From positions 1,612,001 to 1,676,000 of the forward strand of contig NC_045133.1 in the NCBI RefSeq assembly GCF_007655135.1: a stretch of DNA of 64,000 nt, read 5' to 3'. Each line of letters starts with the position of its first letter. Position 1 is the first letter of the stretch. A model generated the notes under the pieces. That model searched no databases. It was given only the letters and a program-made list of their open reading frames with translations, and was not told the origin of the DNA. The position numbers and the translations under genes are program-made. Shown here in pieces: positions 53,932 through 64,000 of this stretch. This DNA comes from Punica granatum (taxonomy: Eukaryota > Streptophyta > Magnoliopsida > Myrtales > Lythraceae).

Positions 53932-55740
53932 ATGAGACTGCTTTGGCGCTCATTCTTAGGCCGCCGACGCTCGCCGTGGCTACTCCTCTTCCGCCGCCGC
54001 CGCTCTTCTTCCTCAGTTTCTTGTCTCGCCGGTTCCGCAACAGCAGCGTCTCAGTTCCCGCTGAGTCTGCGGCCGCCAACTGCGGCACCGATATATCATC
54101 AAGACCTCGTCTCCCGCATAAAGTCATGCACCCACAAGACCCATCTCCTCCAAATCCACGCCCACTTGATCCGCACTCACGACCTATCACCGTCTCACTC
54201 CTTGAAGCTCTACAACACCTTGATCAGGGCCTTCTCGATGTCCGATTCGCCCGAGGAAGGGTTCCGTCTCTACCGCGAGATCCGCCGCCGGGGCATTCAG
54301 GTGGACCCGGTGTCGTCCTCATTTGCCATCAAGTGCTGCGTAAAGTTTCAATATTTATTCGGCGGCGTGCAGGTCCATGGGAGGATTTTGACCGACGGCC
54401 ACCACAGGGACGGCCTCCTGCTGGCCACCCTTATGAATCTTTACTCTGCTTGCAAGAGGTTTGAGGATGGCCGCAAGGTGTTCGATGAAATTCCCTGCAG
54501 AGACACCGTCTCATGGAACGTTCTGATCTCTTGTTATGTTCGCAACAAACGGACTCGTGATGCGTTGGAGCTGTTCGATCTCATGTTGAATGCGGACCTC
54601 GGGTGCAAACCAGACCACGTAACTTGCCTGCACCTCCTTCAGGCCTGCGCCAATTTAAATGCCCTTGAATTCGGCGAGAAGGTCCATAAGTATATAGAAC
54701 AGAATGGGTTTGGTGGTGCAACGAATTTGTGCCACTCTCTCATATCGATGTATTCCCGTTGTGGGAACTTGGAGAAGGCCTATGAGGTATTTGCGGGAAT
54801 GCAAGGCAAAATGAACGTGGTTTCCTGGTCCGCATGGATTTCTGGGCTGGCGATGAACGGATGTGGAAGGGATGCAATCGAGGCTTTCTTTGAGATGATC
54901 CGATCAGGTGTTCCCCCCGATGATCAGACCTTTACGGGTGTTCTATCTGCCTGCAGTCACAGTGGGTTAGTGGATGAGGGGATGATGCTGTTCGAGAAGA
55001 TGAGCAGAGACTTCAACTTGCTGCCCAACATACATCACTACGGGTGTATGGTCCATCTTTTGGGCAGGGCAGGATTGCTCGATCAGGCCTACGAACTGAT
55101 ACTCTCTATGAGAGTCAGGCCGGACTCAACTATGTGGAGAACCTTACTCAATGCTTGCAGAATCCACGGTCATGTCTCCCTTGGGGAACGAGTGGTAGAG
55201 CACTTGATAGAGCTGAAGGCTCAGGAAGCAGGGGACTATGTTCTGTTGCTGAACATGTACTCTTCGGCCGGCAACTGGGACAAGGTGACGGAAGTTAGGC
55301 AGTTCATGAAGGAGAGAGGAATCCAGACAACTCCAGGTTCGAGCACGATCGAGTTCGCAGGAGTCGTGCACGAGTTCACTGTGGATGATATCTCTCATCC
55401 CAGGCATCCCGAAGTTTATGCTGCACTAGATGAGATTGGGCAGCAGCTGAGGATTGCTGGATATGTTCCTGAGATCTCGTCGGAACTGCATAATCTGAGT
55501 GTGGATGAGAAAGGGTATCATCTCTCTTACCACAGCGAGAAGTTGGCCATTGCTTTTGGAGTTCTCATGACTCCTCCTGGGAAAACAGTTAGGATAGCTA
55601 ACAATGTCCGGATCTGTGTCGACTGCCACAACTTTGCAAAGGTGCTGTCGAGTGCTTACAACAGAGAAGTAGTGATTCGGGATCGGTCTAGGTTTCATCA
55701 TTTCAGAGGAGGAGTTTGCTCCTGTGAGGACTATTGGTAG
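53932..55740 (+). CDS. PPR protein, PLS-DYW class, probable organellar RNA editing factor (At3g47530-like)
   Basis: An intronless frame of 602 aa. The N-terminus is Arg/Ser-rich (LLWRSFLGRRRSPWLLLFRR), consistent with a mitochondrial targeting peptide. PLS repeats run from about residue 65 to 430 (NTLIRAFSMSDSPEEGFRLY, DTVSWNVLISCYVRNKRTRD, CHSLISMYSRCGNLEKAYEV, VVSWSAWISGLAMNGCGRDA, TFTGVLSACSHSGLVDEGM). E and E+ motifs follow. The DYW domain occupies the last ~90 residues, with the cytidine-deaminase-like HSEKLAIAFG motif (His and Glu zinc/catalytic residues), CVDCHNFAK and the terminal CSCEDYW. All expected zinc ligands are visible, so the protein should be a complete C-to-U editing factor. 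It lies tail to tail with the malate dehydrogenase gene, as I recall for At3g47530/At3g47520. The edited site is unknown. Confidence 0.94.
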   Translation: MRLLWRSFLGRRRSPWLLLFRRRRSSSSVSCLAGSATAASQFPLSLRPPTAAPIYHQDLVSRIKSCTHKTHLLQIHAHLIRTHDLSPSHSLKLYNTLIRAFSMSDSPEEGFRLYREIRRRGIQVDPVSSSFAIKCCVKFQYLFGGVQVHGRILTDGHHRDGLLLATLMNLYSACKRFEDGRKVFDEIPCRDTVSWNVLISCYVRNKRTRDALELFDLMLNADLGCKPDHVTCLHLLQACANLNALEFGEKVHKYIEQNGFGGATNLCHSLISMYSRCGNLEKAYEVFAGMQGKMNVVSWSAWISGLAMNGCGRDAIEAFFEMIRSGVPPDDQTFTGVLSACSHSGLVDEGMMLFEKMSRDFNLLPNIHHYGCMVHLLGRAGLLDQAYELILSMRVRPDSTMWRTLLNACRIHGHVSLGERVVEHLIELKAQEAGDYVLLLNMYSSAGNWDKVTEVRQFMKERGIQTTPGSSTIEFAGVVHEFTVDDISHPRHPEVYAALDEIGQQLRIAGYVPEISSELHNLSVDEKGYHLSYHSEKLAIAFGVLMTPPGKTVRIANNVRICVDCHNFAKVLSSAYNREVVIRDRSRFHHFRGGVCSCEDYW

Positions 55741-55991
55741 AGGTGCCTTCAGGAAGACAATAATATATTGCTTGACAACTAAAGAGAGAACAAATCCAAA
55801 TCCCTTGTCTGAAGTAATACTATCTTCGATCTTTGCTTCGCCATCATAAATCTCCGAGCATATACACGAGAAGAAAATTTTATCGATGTGAAACTGAAAC
55901 ACCAGGCATAATAAATTCTAGATTAAAATCCCAAGCGCCTCAAAAAGTTCAAACAAAAGGGAGAAATATTGAAAGCTCTCTTCTACAAAAA

Positions 55992-56037
<46 letters not shown>

Positions 56038-56150
56038 AGAAACACAGATCCAATGGTTAGTCCGCATCAAAACAGCCAACTCGCATGATTTCTTCCAAGC
56101 ACTTATTGTCATATGACTTGGAGCCTCCAGTATACCTGACGAACTCGATC
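55741..56150. other. Convergent 3' ends of PPR-DYW and malate dehydrogenase genes
   Basis: About 410 bp shared by both 3' UTRs. It contains the poly(G) tract listed separately. No other feature. Confidence 0.6.
55992..56036 (+). repeat. 45-nt poly(G) homopolymer
   Basis: A run of 45 G, preceded by AAAAA and followed by AAGAAACA. The length is exceptional for plant DNA. On the minus strand the malate dehydrogenase 3' UTR would contain C45, and on the plus strand the PPR 3' region would contain a G-quadruplex-forming run. Confidence 0.9.
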
Positions 56151-57392
56151 TTAGGCAGCAACAGCTTGTTTCTGAACAAAAGTGACACCTTTCTCTATGC
56201 TGGCCTTTAGTTCGGGTTTAAGCGCATCGAGGGCTTTCTGCTCATACTCAGTCAAGCCCTGGAGGTCCGATGAGATGAGAGCTTCAACCCCTTTGTTACT
56301 GAGCTTCACCCGCGATGCAAAGAATGGGAGGTCGGTCAGATCTGACTGAACATAAGAGCACTCATAGACATCTCCATCTCCATCCAAAGCCCTCAAAGAA
56401 GACTCCACAAATCGCGCCGCCGCGTACGCCATGGATAGCGTGGCAGAACCTGCGCCAGCCTTCGCCTCCACAACCTCAGTACCGGCATTCTGGATCCTCA
56501 CAGTCAGCTCCTGAATCTCTTCATCAGTGAAACTCACTGAGGGCCTTGTCTTCGACAGTAGGGGCAGGATAGTAATTCCAGCATGTCCACCAACCACTGG
56601 CACGTCCACGTCGATCAGTTTCAAGTTCTTCTTCTGGGCAACGAATGTGTTTGCTCTCACAACATCAAGGGTTGTGACCCCAAAGAGCTTCTTCGGGTCA
56701 TAAACACCCTTCTGCTTCAGAACCTCTGCAGCGATTGGGACTGTGGAGTTGACAGGGTTGCTGATCATGTGGATGAAGGCTTCTGGGCAGTTATCGGCGA
56801 CAGCCTCGACCAAGCTCTTGACGATATTAGCATTGATATTGAAAAGATCATCACGAGTCATCCCAGGCTTCCTTGGAACTCCAGCAGGAATGACCACTAC
56901 GTCTACTCCTTTCAGGGAGCTCGCTAGCTCGGAGGTTCCAGTGAAGTCGACTACTTGAGAGGGAGTGTTGCAGTGGCTGAGATCAGCAGCAACCCCCTTC
57001 ACATTTGCAATATCATAGAGGTGAAGAGTGGAGACTAGCGGAGACATCTTGATAAGGAGAGCAAGAGGCTGGCCTATTCCTCCAGCAGCTCCGAGGATAG
57101 CCACTTTGAAGGAAGCTTGGGGCTGGAGATGATAGTGAGAGCTCCGGCCTTGCTGCTTTTGGGCTCTTAGAGCAAAGGAGCTCCTAAGAGCAGAGTTACT
57201 CTCCTTTCCCAAGAACGACGACTCCGCTTCACAGTTCACAGAACCCGCCGCTTTGAGGCCACTGAACCTCGTGAACGAGGTCAGGTTGGTGAGCTTAACA
57301 CCCATGGACTTTGGTTGTTGGAGGGCTGCAGCTTTTGGGCCGAAGGAGACAGTTGACCCGATAGACAGGGTTGCAGCTGACGTCGCTGCCAT
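56151..57392 (-). CDS. Plastid NAD-dependent malate dehydrogenase
   Basis: An intronless 413-aa frame begins at the ATG read from 57392; an in-frame TTG upstream is ignored. The first ~85-90 residues ([20 protein letters not shown] onward) are a Ser/Ala/Lys-rich chloroplast transit peptide. The enzyme core starts [20 protein letters not shown] with the NAD-binding glycine loop. Other landmarks are [20 protein letters not shown] (the acidic residue that selects NAD), [19 protein letters not shown] (mobile loop with substrate Arg), [14 protein letters not shown] and [17 protein letters not shown] (catalytic His). It interconverts oxaloacetate and malate in the stroma and belongs to the malate valve; in Arabidopsis the plastid NAD-MDH is At3g47520, needed for embryo and chloroplast development. 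A 5' UTR intron is likely: donor CTCAG/GTGAGC at 58067 and acceptor at 57401. Confidence 0.95.
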   Translation of the reverse strand: MAATSAATLSIGSTVSFGPKAAALQQPKSMGVKLTNLTSFTRFSGLKAAGSVNCEAESSFLGKESNSALRSSFALRAQKQQGRSSHYHLQPQASFKVAILGAAGGIGQPLALLIKMSPLVSTLHLYDIANVKGVAADLSHCNTPSQVVDFTGTSELASSLKGVDVVVIPAGVPRKPGMTRDDLFNINANIVKSLVEAVADNCPEAFIHMISNPVNSTVPIAAEVLKQKGVYDPKKLFGVTTLDVVRANTFVAQKKNLKLIDVDVPVVGGHAGITILPLLSKTRPSVSFTDEEIQELTVRIQNAGTEVVEAKAGAGSATLSMAYAAARFVESSLRALDGDGDVYECSYVQSDLTDLPFFASRVKLSNKGVEALISSDLQGLTEYEQKALDALKPELKASIEKGVTFVQKQAVAA

Positions 57393-58927
57393 CTTATTCC
57401 CTGCCAAACTGACGTTTCAAACGAATGTAGTTTCAGATCAGAAGCTTCGTTACAACAATAATTGTGTAATTGCTCAGCATGCCAATACAATTCTTCGGAT
57501 AAAACCAACAATAAAAAGGTCAAACAACCATTTCTCGAGAACTTCGAATGGCCCGTCCCAACCGGAAACTAAATGGCCCTCAGCTTAGCAACTCAAATCA
57601 ATATTCATTTAGGTTGGATACCATCATTTGCCCCATGGTTTCACGAGATATCCAAACAAGTGCACGCCGAAACACATTAAACTCTCATAGCTATTGAAGC
57701 CGAATCCTCAGAATCAAATCCAACAATCAAGAACGTGCTGCCGTCATTGCCATCACAATCAGAACAATGCTTAAACCCCAGTCAGATCTAAACACAGTCT
57801 AAAGCACCCATCGAGCTCTAGATAAGAGCAAATTTATCCCAAAAGCTCAACAAACACCGCAACCCAAAAACAATCAAATCATCTTCCATCAAACCGAAGC
57901 CAAAATATGTATCTTGAAACAGCACAAAGAAGCCGTCATCACTCACAGCGCGGTTGGCAGAAGGCGAAAGATCAGATTCTGAGCGACACCCAGAAACGGA
58001 AATGGAGTTCTGAGGGAGAAGGAAGAGTGCCCAGAACTTCAGGAGCGAGCTGGTGCGGTGGCTCACCTGAGATAGGTTTTGCTTGGGTCTGTTGCGCTGT
58101 ACGTGACTCACTGTCTCCACCTCTGCTGAGCTGAGCCCTCCTCCTCCTCGAGCAGATCTTTCTGCGTACCGAATACACCGCCCAGGTCTAAAGAATCTTC
58201 CTCGAAGTTTCATAAATTTCCCGTTTGGCCCCTCCCATTTTGAATTGATACGATGCACCCCCTGAACTTTTAAGTCTGAGGAAAAAGAGAAACGTTCTTT
58301 TCACTTTGATAGGACTACTCGGTGTCACCGTCTTTATTACCAATTTAGCGCTGGTCACAAGATGCTCGAGATGGATTCTGGAATCCATACGTTGCATGTA
58401 TAATCCACTAATTGAGAGAAAGTAAATCCATTTCTGTATATATAATATACTCATAGAAAATATAGTCCGCCAACTGCATTATATTTCAAAGAAAAACAAC
58501 ATTTGACAATTATCAATTTAATCAAATGACAAGCCATCAAATCAATCGATTTTTCAAGTCGAGCTGATTGTCCTTATTTACATCATTCGACGTGGTTATA
58601 GTTTAGACCCGTCGAATCAAGAATGAGACCGGAATGGCTTCAAATTGATCCAACGGATGGCAGGACCCGATGATCACTATGAGTGGGCCTTTCTCTTTGG
58701 GAGAAATGATGTACATAATTTGATGCTTAGATATTGCTATGTCATGACAGAACCGATGCAGAAATATTGCCCAGAGGAACAAACTATCTTTTAGTGCATG
58801 AATTACAAACTACATCTCTCTTTTGATGCATCAACAACATCGCTTCGAATCAATCTCGTACAGGCGAGAAGGAAACACGATTTAAACAGATCCTCAGCAC
58901 AAAAGAGGTTACGCGCTATTTTCACTT
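57393..58927. other. 5' leader intron and promoter of MDH, and 3' flank of CHLP
   Basis: From 57401 to 58066 is the probable leader intron of malate dehydrogenase; the leader exon lies near 58067-58190. Beyond it, 58200-58927 has no gene and includes the CHLP 3' UTR. Confidence 0.55.
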
Positions 58928-60965
58928 CTATGAGCTAAGCTTCTCCATCTCCCTCCTCAGGGCATTTGCCCTCACCAAGCTCCCGATCGTATTAACAGCC
59001 AGCTTCAGATCCTCCAATGGGTTCCCAGGTACGACCGTCTTGTACAAGTAACTGTCGAATGTCATCTTCTGCACATACTCATCCGCACACATTTCCACGA
59101 ACGCTTCCCTTGCGGGGTTCGATCGGTAAAAAACCTTCTGGAGAAGGTCAAGCACCTTATAAGTGGGCCAGTAGGTCTTGTCCCACTTCTCCAAGTACTT
59201 CCTCAGGTCGCTCTCCTCCACCATCCTCTTCCCATTCTCTGATCCTTCCACGACCGCCTCAGCACACATCCTCCCACTCTTGGCCGCGAAGTAGATCCCT
59301 TCCCCAGAGCATTTGGTCACATACCCAGCAGCGTCCCCAACCAGGGCCACCCGTCCCGAAAGTCGACGAGGCCGGGGGTGTTCTGGGATGGGGTGGGCCT
59401 CCACTCGGATGATCTGTCCACCCATGATCTTGTCCCTGGCGCGGTTTCGTGTAGCTAGTTGGAACTTCTTGATGTCGCCCTTGTGGGTTACTGTGCCCGT
59501 CCCCACAGCCACGTGGTCACACTTCGGGAAGACCCAGCCATAGAAGTCGGGGGAGACGTCGTCCCCTACATACATCTCAGCAAGGTTCTCGTAGTAGGCC
59601 ATCTTATCCTCTGGGATCCTCACTCTTTCCTGGTAATATCATAACCACAGATTCAACGAAATTAGTCAAAACTTAGATGACTCACCTCAAGAAAGTTTTA
59701 CGAACATTAACCTAGAGAAGACATTCACAACGGAAAACACAAGATTCGATTTAAGCATACATAAAAACCCAAAACTAACAGTATACGGTTCGAGTCATGC
59801 AAATAGTTTCTACAGGCCAAATCTTTAACTTTAGATCAGGAACGGAGTATGAGTGGCTTCTAAGAGTTTGTGGTGATGTTTCTAGCACGTGATGCACCTT
59901 ACGCGATAATTTGCATATTCTTTAACCCTGGGAAGATCAAGGAAGCATATTTAAAACCGAGCAATAGATAAAAAATATCGAAGCAAATGCTCGTCCATAT
60001 ACCGAACCAGCCAGCAAAGATTCAAACTTTAGCAAATAATAACTAAAAAGAGCTAGTACCTGAAATGCAATAGCATATTCATAATCCCCAGAGCCGATGG
60101 ACTTCGCGACCCTAGAGTTCGCCCCATCGGCCCCAATCACAGCATCAACTTCCAATGTCTTCTTCTCGCCGACCCCACCTTTAGTCCCGTTGTACTCGGT
60201 GTAATGCAGCAAGTACGGTGCATTGCGGTCTCCCGGTAAGTCCATTTTCAGGAACAGTCCATTAATCACCTTCAATTGTCGCCGGAAAAGAAGATACAAC
60301 AGGTAATCACTTCAGCTAACCATTTTGCCTTCAAGCATCGTTCTATCAAGATTCAATCTCGATGTGCCTCAGATATAATGACCCAATTTAAAAAGTTAAG
60401 AGCAGAATTCGGAAATTGCTTTGAACGACAATTGCATGCAGCTCGAGGGGAACGAAATGAAGCCGATAATGTCGGATTTTCGGCTAACCTTAGCTCCATT
60501 CTCGGCTGCCCTGTCTCTGAGGTAAGCATCGAGGATCTCCCTCCTCACCATCCCGATATACTCATGCGGCTTCAGGGTCCGCCCGATATCGACCGCCACG
60601 TTCGACGGAGAAATCATCTTCATCTTCGTCACTTTACGGTCGATAATGTCGAGCGGCAGGTCGAACTCCCCGACCATGCAGAGTGGGATGGCGCCACCAC
60701 AGGGCTTGCAGTTATCGAGCTTCCGCTCAATGAGGAAGGTCTCCACGCCACCCTTCGCCAGTGTCTCCGCCGCCGAGCCCCCGGCGGGGCCGCCCCCGAT
60801 TACCGCCACCCGGAGGTTGCGGTTGCCTAGCTTCGGGCTGGTCTTGGAAGCGACTATGCGGGCCTTCTGGAAGTGGGTCTTTGTGGGCCTCTGGACGGCG
60901 AAATGGGGGGTCTTTTCGGAGCTCTGCCGGAGTCCGGTGAAGGTCTTGAGGGCAATTGAGGCCAT
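58928..60965 (-). CDS. CHLP: Geranylgeranyl diphosphate/chlorophyll reductase, plastid
   Basis: Three exons on the minus strand, 60965-60489, 60269-60060 and 59629-58928, phase 0 at both joins, encode 462 aa, close to the ~467 aa of Arabidopsis CHLP (At1g74470). The N-terminal ~50 residues (MASIALKTFTGLRQSSEKTP) form a transit peptide. The FAD/NAD-binding Rossmann motif is LRVAVIGGGPAGGSAAETLA, followed by FLIERKLDNCKPCGGAIPLC, and a second dinucleotide-fold motif, VDAVIGADGANSRVAKSIG. The central LSGRVALVGDAAGYVTKCSG is the FAD-contacting GD motif. The enzyme reduces three double bonds of geranylgeranyl chains with NADPH, supplying phytyl chains for chlorophyll, tocopherol and phylloquinone at the thylakoid membrane. 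No lesion is seen. Transcription is in the same direction as the MDH gene. Confidence 0.96.
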
Positions 60966-62652
60966 TTTCTCAGGTAGAGATAGAGAGAAGGGGGGCACAG
61001 AGGACTGAGCAGAGTCGTGAAGAAGATGAAGGCTTATGGGCTTTGCAGTGTCCTTTTTTTTTTTTGAGGAGGATATGGTTTTGGGTTATGAAGGGAGATT
61101 GGCCGTTGGATCGATAGAATGGACGGTACAGATCTTATTTGGATAATGGGATAGATTTCCTGTTGGGGTCATGTGCTTAAGCGTACTGTAGTAAAACTGG
61201 TCATTTTACAAATGGAGGGAGTGGCTGACATTGTGCCACGAGGCCGAATGTCATTGGATTGTTTTTTTTGTCCTATGAATCCAGCATGCAGCCAATGGGA
61301 TTTTTTTTTTTGGGTGTTTTTGCTCGAAAGGTATTCATTCATTGGAGGAAAAGATCGGAATACATCATCATCGCCCCTTAACATCTCCATCTCTAACAAA
61401 AACAGATGCAGGGAGATCAGAGATGTTAACCGGCCCAAAATGATCCGACGCAGCTGCTCATGAAGTTAAATATGAAAGTTCTAAGATTTAGGACAGAAAG
61501 ATACAATCCAATGATAAAAAAAAAAAAAAGAAGAATAAACAGTCACTACCTAAATCGATAAGCGAAGCAATGGGATTTTTGTGCTTTAATTTCAGGCTTC
61601 AATAAATCTGCAAAAAAAAATACGGTATCATCGATTTGATGAAAGAAATGAGATCTTTTTTGCGCTGAGAAAATCTTCCATGTATGGGGTGATGCACATC
61701 TCAAGTCATAAATTCACTAGGTTCCCTCCTATAAGAATCGCGAGTTCGTCGGGGGTCCCGGTTCTTCGATGCTGCTGATTTGCAACTATAAATGATGTAA
61801 TATTGGGACTTTTTGGAGGAAAATATTTCGATACTCAAGTTAAGACTGGGTCACAAAATAACAATTGGCAGTTCACGGACATGTAGAGCAAGTAATTGAG
61901 TTTCCTGTGAAATACCGACTGCCTGCTATACTGTGGTCAGAGTGAATGAGATGATTACTTGACTTATATAGTATATGCTCCGAGTTCGACATGGCCTTAT
62001 TTGCCCGACCGGCCTGAGACTTCTCTGGAGCCTGCTTGAGCCTCCTCTTTGAAGCTCAGCCCAAATTCAGGATGATTATATGGTTCTTCAATATATAAAA
62101 CGCAGAAGATAAAAAGCGATCATTGTATTACCATTTTGAGAGGACTATATTCTGACCAAACAACAGAACTGATGTGGTAAGTGGGTTTACTCATTCATAT
62201 TTATTTACGGTCTCGAATTCAAACCTTATTCGGAATTTAATAATACAATACTTCCCAAGTGGGTATGGTTGCTCAACACAATGGAAACAGATTTCCCAGC
62301 TCAATTAAACTACGGAGTCCTACCATGTGTATTAAAATTGCAAAAATGAACTGAACTACAGAAGTATACAGCTCAAGAATTTGTTTGAAATCTGCAGAAA
62401 AAAGTCATTTGAGGACATTATTATTAGTGGCTAAAGGACAAAGTAGTTGCAGTTTGGTTGTAATCAGATGGTTTGGTGCATCAGATTTTCCACTAAACTC
62501 CCTTAAAATATAACAAAAAGACACCATTTTCATGGATTCCTATGTTGTCTTCCTACTGACTCTGCCCTGTGAAAATCCTTGAAATCCTTAAATTTCATTT
62601 GCTTCGCCTGTGAAGGTCTCACTGGAGCACACATTTGCTTCCGAGCAAAACA
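60966..62652. other. Divergent promoter region between CHLP and GDSL genes
   Basis: No gene recognised in 1.7 kb. Short A- and T-runs occur at about 61049, 61260 and 61517. The genes on either side are transcribed away from each other. Confidence 0.5.
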
Positions 62653-64000
62653 ATGACGCTGAGATCCGCAGGAGCGCTTTTCTTGATCGCTTTGGTGTTT
62701 GGGGTCGCCATTGACTGGTCCCACTGCAAGGTCGTGCAGTTCATATTTGGGGACTCGCTCTCGGACGTCGGGAACAACCAGTACCTCTCCAAGAGCCTCG
62801 CCAAGGCGAACCTGCCTTGGTACGGTATCGACTTTGGCAGTGGAGTGCCGAATGGAAGGTTCTGCAATGGCCGCACCGTTGCAGATATAATAGGTATAGT
62901 CTTTCTTGTGATACTATTAGTCCTCAGTCGTTTCAGCGATCTATCTCATTCTATAATAACGGGGCCAATTTCAGGTGACACCATGGGCCTCCCGAGGCCG
63001 CCAGCACTTTTGGATCCGTCGCTGAATGAGGATACGATACTGGAAAATGGAGTTAATTTCGCTTCTGGAGGTGGCGGCATATTGAACGAGACGGCCACTT
63101 ACTTTGTTAGTGGCAGTTTGGAACAACTCTTTAACGAATGTTGAGCACGAGATTGTTTAGTCCCCAAGAAACTGACTGACCGAGTCATTTCTTGCTGCTA
63201 TTCTGCAGATTCAGAGATTTTCTCTGTACAGACAAATCGAGCTGTTCATAGGGACACAGGAGCTCATTAGGGAGAAGCTCGGAGCTAAGGCGGCAGATAA
63301 ATTCTTCCAGGAATCTCTTTATGTGGTTGCACTGGGCAGCAACGACTTCATCAACAATTTCCTCATGCCGGTGTCAGGTGACTCATGGACGTATAGCGAT
63401 GACAGTTTCGTCACATATCTAGTGCAAACTCTTCAAGCGCAGATCACAGTAAGGCCCTCCGAGTTGTCTCAATTCTATCCATCTGTCTTCTTGTCGAAAA
63501 TATCAGAACGGGAACTCGCAATTTAGAGTTTATATTCCTGTCAAAGTTTGGTCTAAATAGGCACGAATGCATTGTGGGTTGCAGCTACTGCATAGCTTGG
63601 GGGCAAGACAATTGCTGGTGTTCGGGCTGGGGCCAATGGGCTGCATACCGCTCCAGCGGGTCCTGAGTACAAACGGCGAATGTCGTGACAGAGCCAACAA
63701 GCTGGCTCTGAGCTTCAACCAGGTCGCCAGCCAAATGGTCGATGACTTGACAAGCAGCCTCCCGAATGCCAGCTTTCGATTTGGCGATGCCTACAATGTT
63801 GTTGATGACCTCATCAAGAATCCATCCAAATACGGTAATCTGAAGGACAAATCTTGAACACTGGTGGTGGGCACCGTACAATTTACTAGGTGTAAACGCC
63901 ACTGATTCTTATTTATCTTCCGCAATTGCTTGAGCAGGTTTCACCAACTCCGACTCGCCGTGCTGCTCCTTCGGGCGGATCCGGCCAGCCCTAACATGCA
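62653..64000 (+). CDS. GDSL-type esterase/lipase (At1g74460-like), 3' end beyond the window
   Basis: Exons 62653-62893, 62975-63105, 63209-63448, 63585-63834 and 63938 onward join in matching phases; the last runs off the edge, so about 308 residues are visible. The protein starts with a secretion signal (MTLRSAGALFLIALVFGVAI). Block I is VQFIFGDSLSDVGNN with the nucleophile Ser in GDSL. VPNGRFCNGRTVADIIG provides the block II Gly region, ALGSNDFINNFL is block III with the oxyanion Asn, and FGLGPMGCIPLQR is typical of plant GDSL proteins. The block V Asp-x-x-His pair lies outside the window. Family members are extracellular esterases acting on cutin, wax or seed lipids; the substrate here is unknown. 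The ATG at 62653 is used; an upstream TTG frame is not. Confidence 0.93.

Noticed and set aside
53943..54464. 173-codon Pro-rich plus-strand ORF
   Set aside because: Alternative frame of the PPR-DYW gene, which has clear PPR motifs in its own frame.
55833..56060. ORF encoding a poly-glycine protein
   Set aside because: The glycine stretch is only translation of the 45-nt poly(G) tract, and the antisense poly-proline ORF is the same artefact.
59017..59412. 131-codon plus-strand ORF within CHLP
   Set aside because: It is antisense to the GC-rich last CHLP exon and is a shadow of that conserved coding region.
60276..60830. 184-codon plus-strand ORF
   Set aside because: Antisense shadow of CHLP exon 1 and the first intron, with no family features.

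Overview
This window is nuclear DNA from a dicot plant. The genes contain GT-AG introns, the spacers are AT-rich and full of small transposons, and every protein recognised is plant-type, including plastid-targeted enzymes, PPR proteins, an R2R3-MYB, an RKD factor and a CLE peptide. I cannot name the species from the sequence alone.

Layout. (1) 1-17.6 kb: a PPR gene (minus strand, 3' part outside the window, OTP87-like) stands back to back with a tRNA-Leu(CAG). A tandem cluster of tau-class glutathione S-transferases follows: two intact genes, one copy stopped by a single nonsense codon, and two decayed fragments. The cluster is split by about 6 kb of repeats, including an array of ~330-bp units that has itself been invaded by a MITE. 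A four-exon plastid alpha/beta-hydrolase-like gene closes this part. (2) 17.6-40.5 kb: a gene-poor, transposon-rich stretch whose only gene is a subgroup-1 R2R3-MYB at 27.6 kb. It holds several clean insertions with visible target-site duplications: a hAT-like MITE, a short poly(A) retroposon, a pair of foldback MITEs that share one target site, and a 1.47-kb poly(A) retroposon. (3) 40.5-64 kb: a gene-dense part with a GT47 exostosin-family glycosyltransferase, a CLE45-like signalling peptide, a RINGv E3 ligase (7 coding exons), an EMB514/DOMINO1-like nuclear protein, an RKD transcription factor, a PPR-DYW RNA editing factor, plastid NAD-malate dehydrogenase, geranylgeranyl reductase (CHLP) and a GDSL esterase/lipase cut by the window edge.

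How it fits together. Recalled gene order suggests ancient synteny rather than a functional operon-like cluster. The set OTP87-GSTU10-alpha/beta hydrolase-MYB31-exostosin, with RKD2-CHLP-GDSL, recalls Arabidopsis At1g74460-At1g74680. The set GSTU9-MYB96-RINGv-EMB514 recalls At5g62440-At5g62480. The set MYB94-RINGv-PPR(DYW)-pNAD-MDH recalls At3g47520-At3g47600. The window therefore looks like a less fractionated ancestral block whose genes are spread over three Arabidopsis segments.

I found no evidence for a new multi-gene biological system. The most noteworthy items are the GST birth-and-death series, the nested or serial transposon insertions, the CLE peptide gene, the alpha/beta hydrolase without an obvious nucleophile, and a 45-nt poly(G) tract between two convergent genes. 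Exon borders were derived by hand from GT/AG sites, reading frame and family similarity. Comparisons to named Arabidopsis genes are from memory, not from a search.
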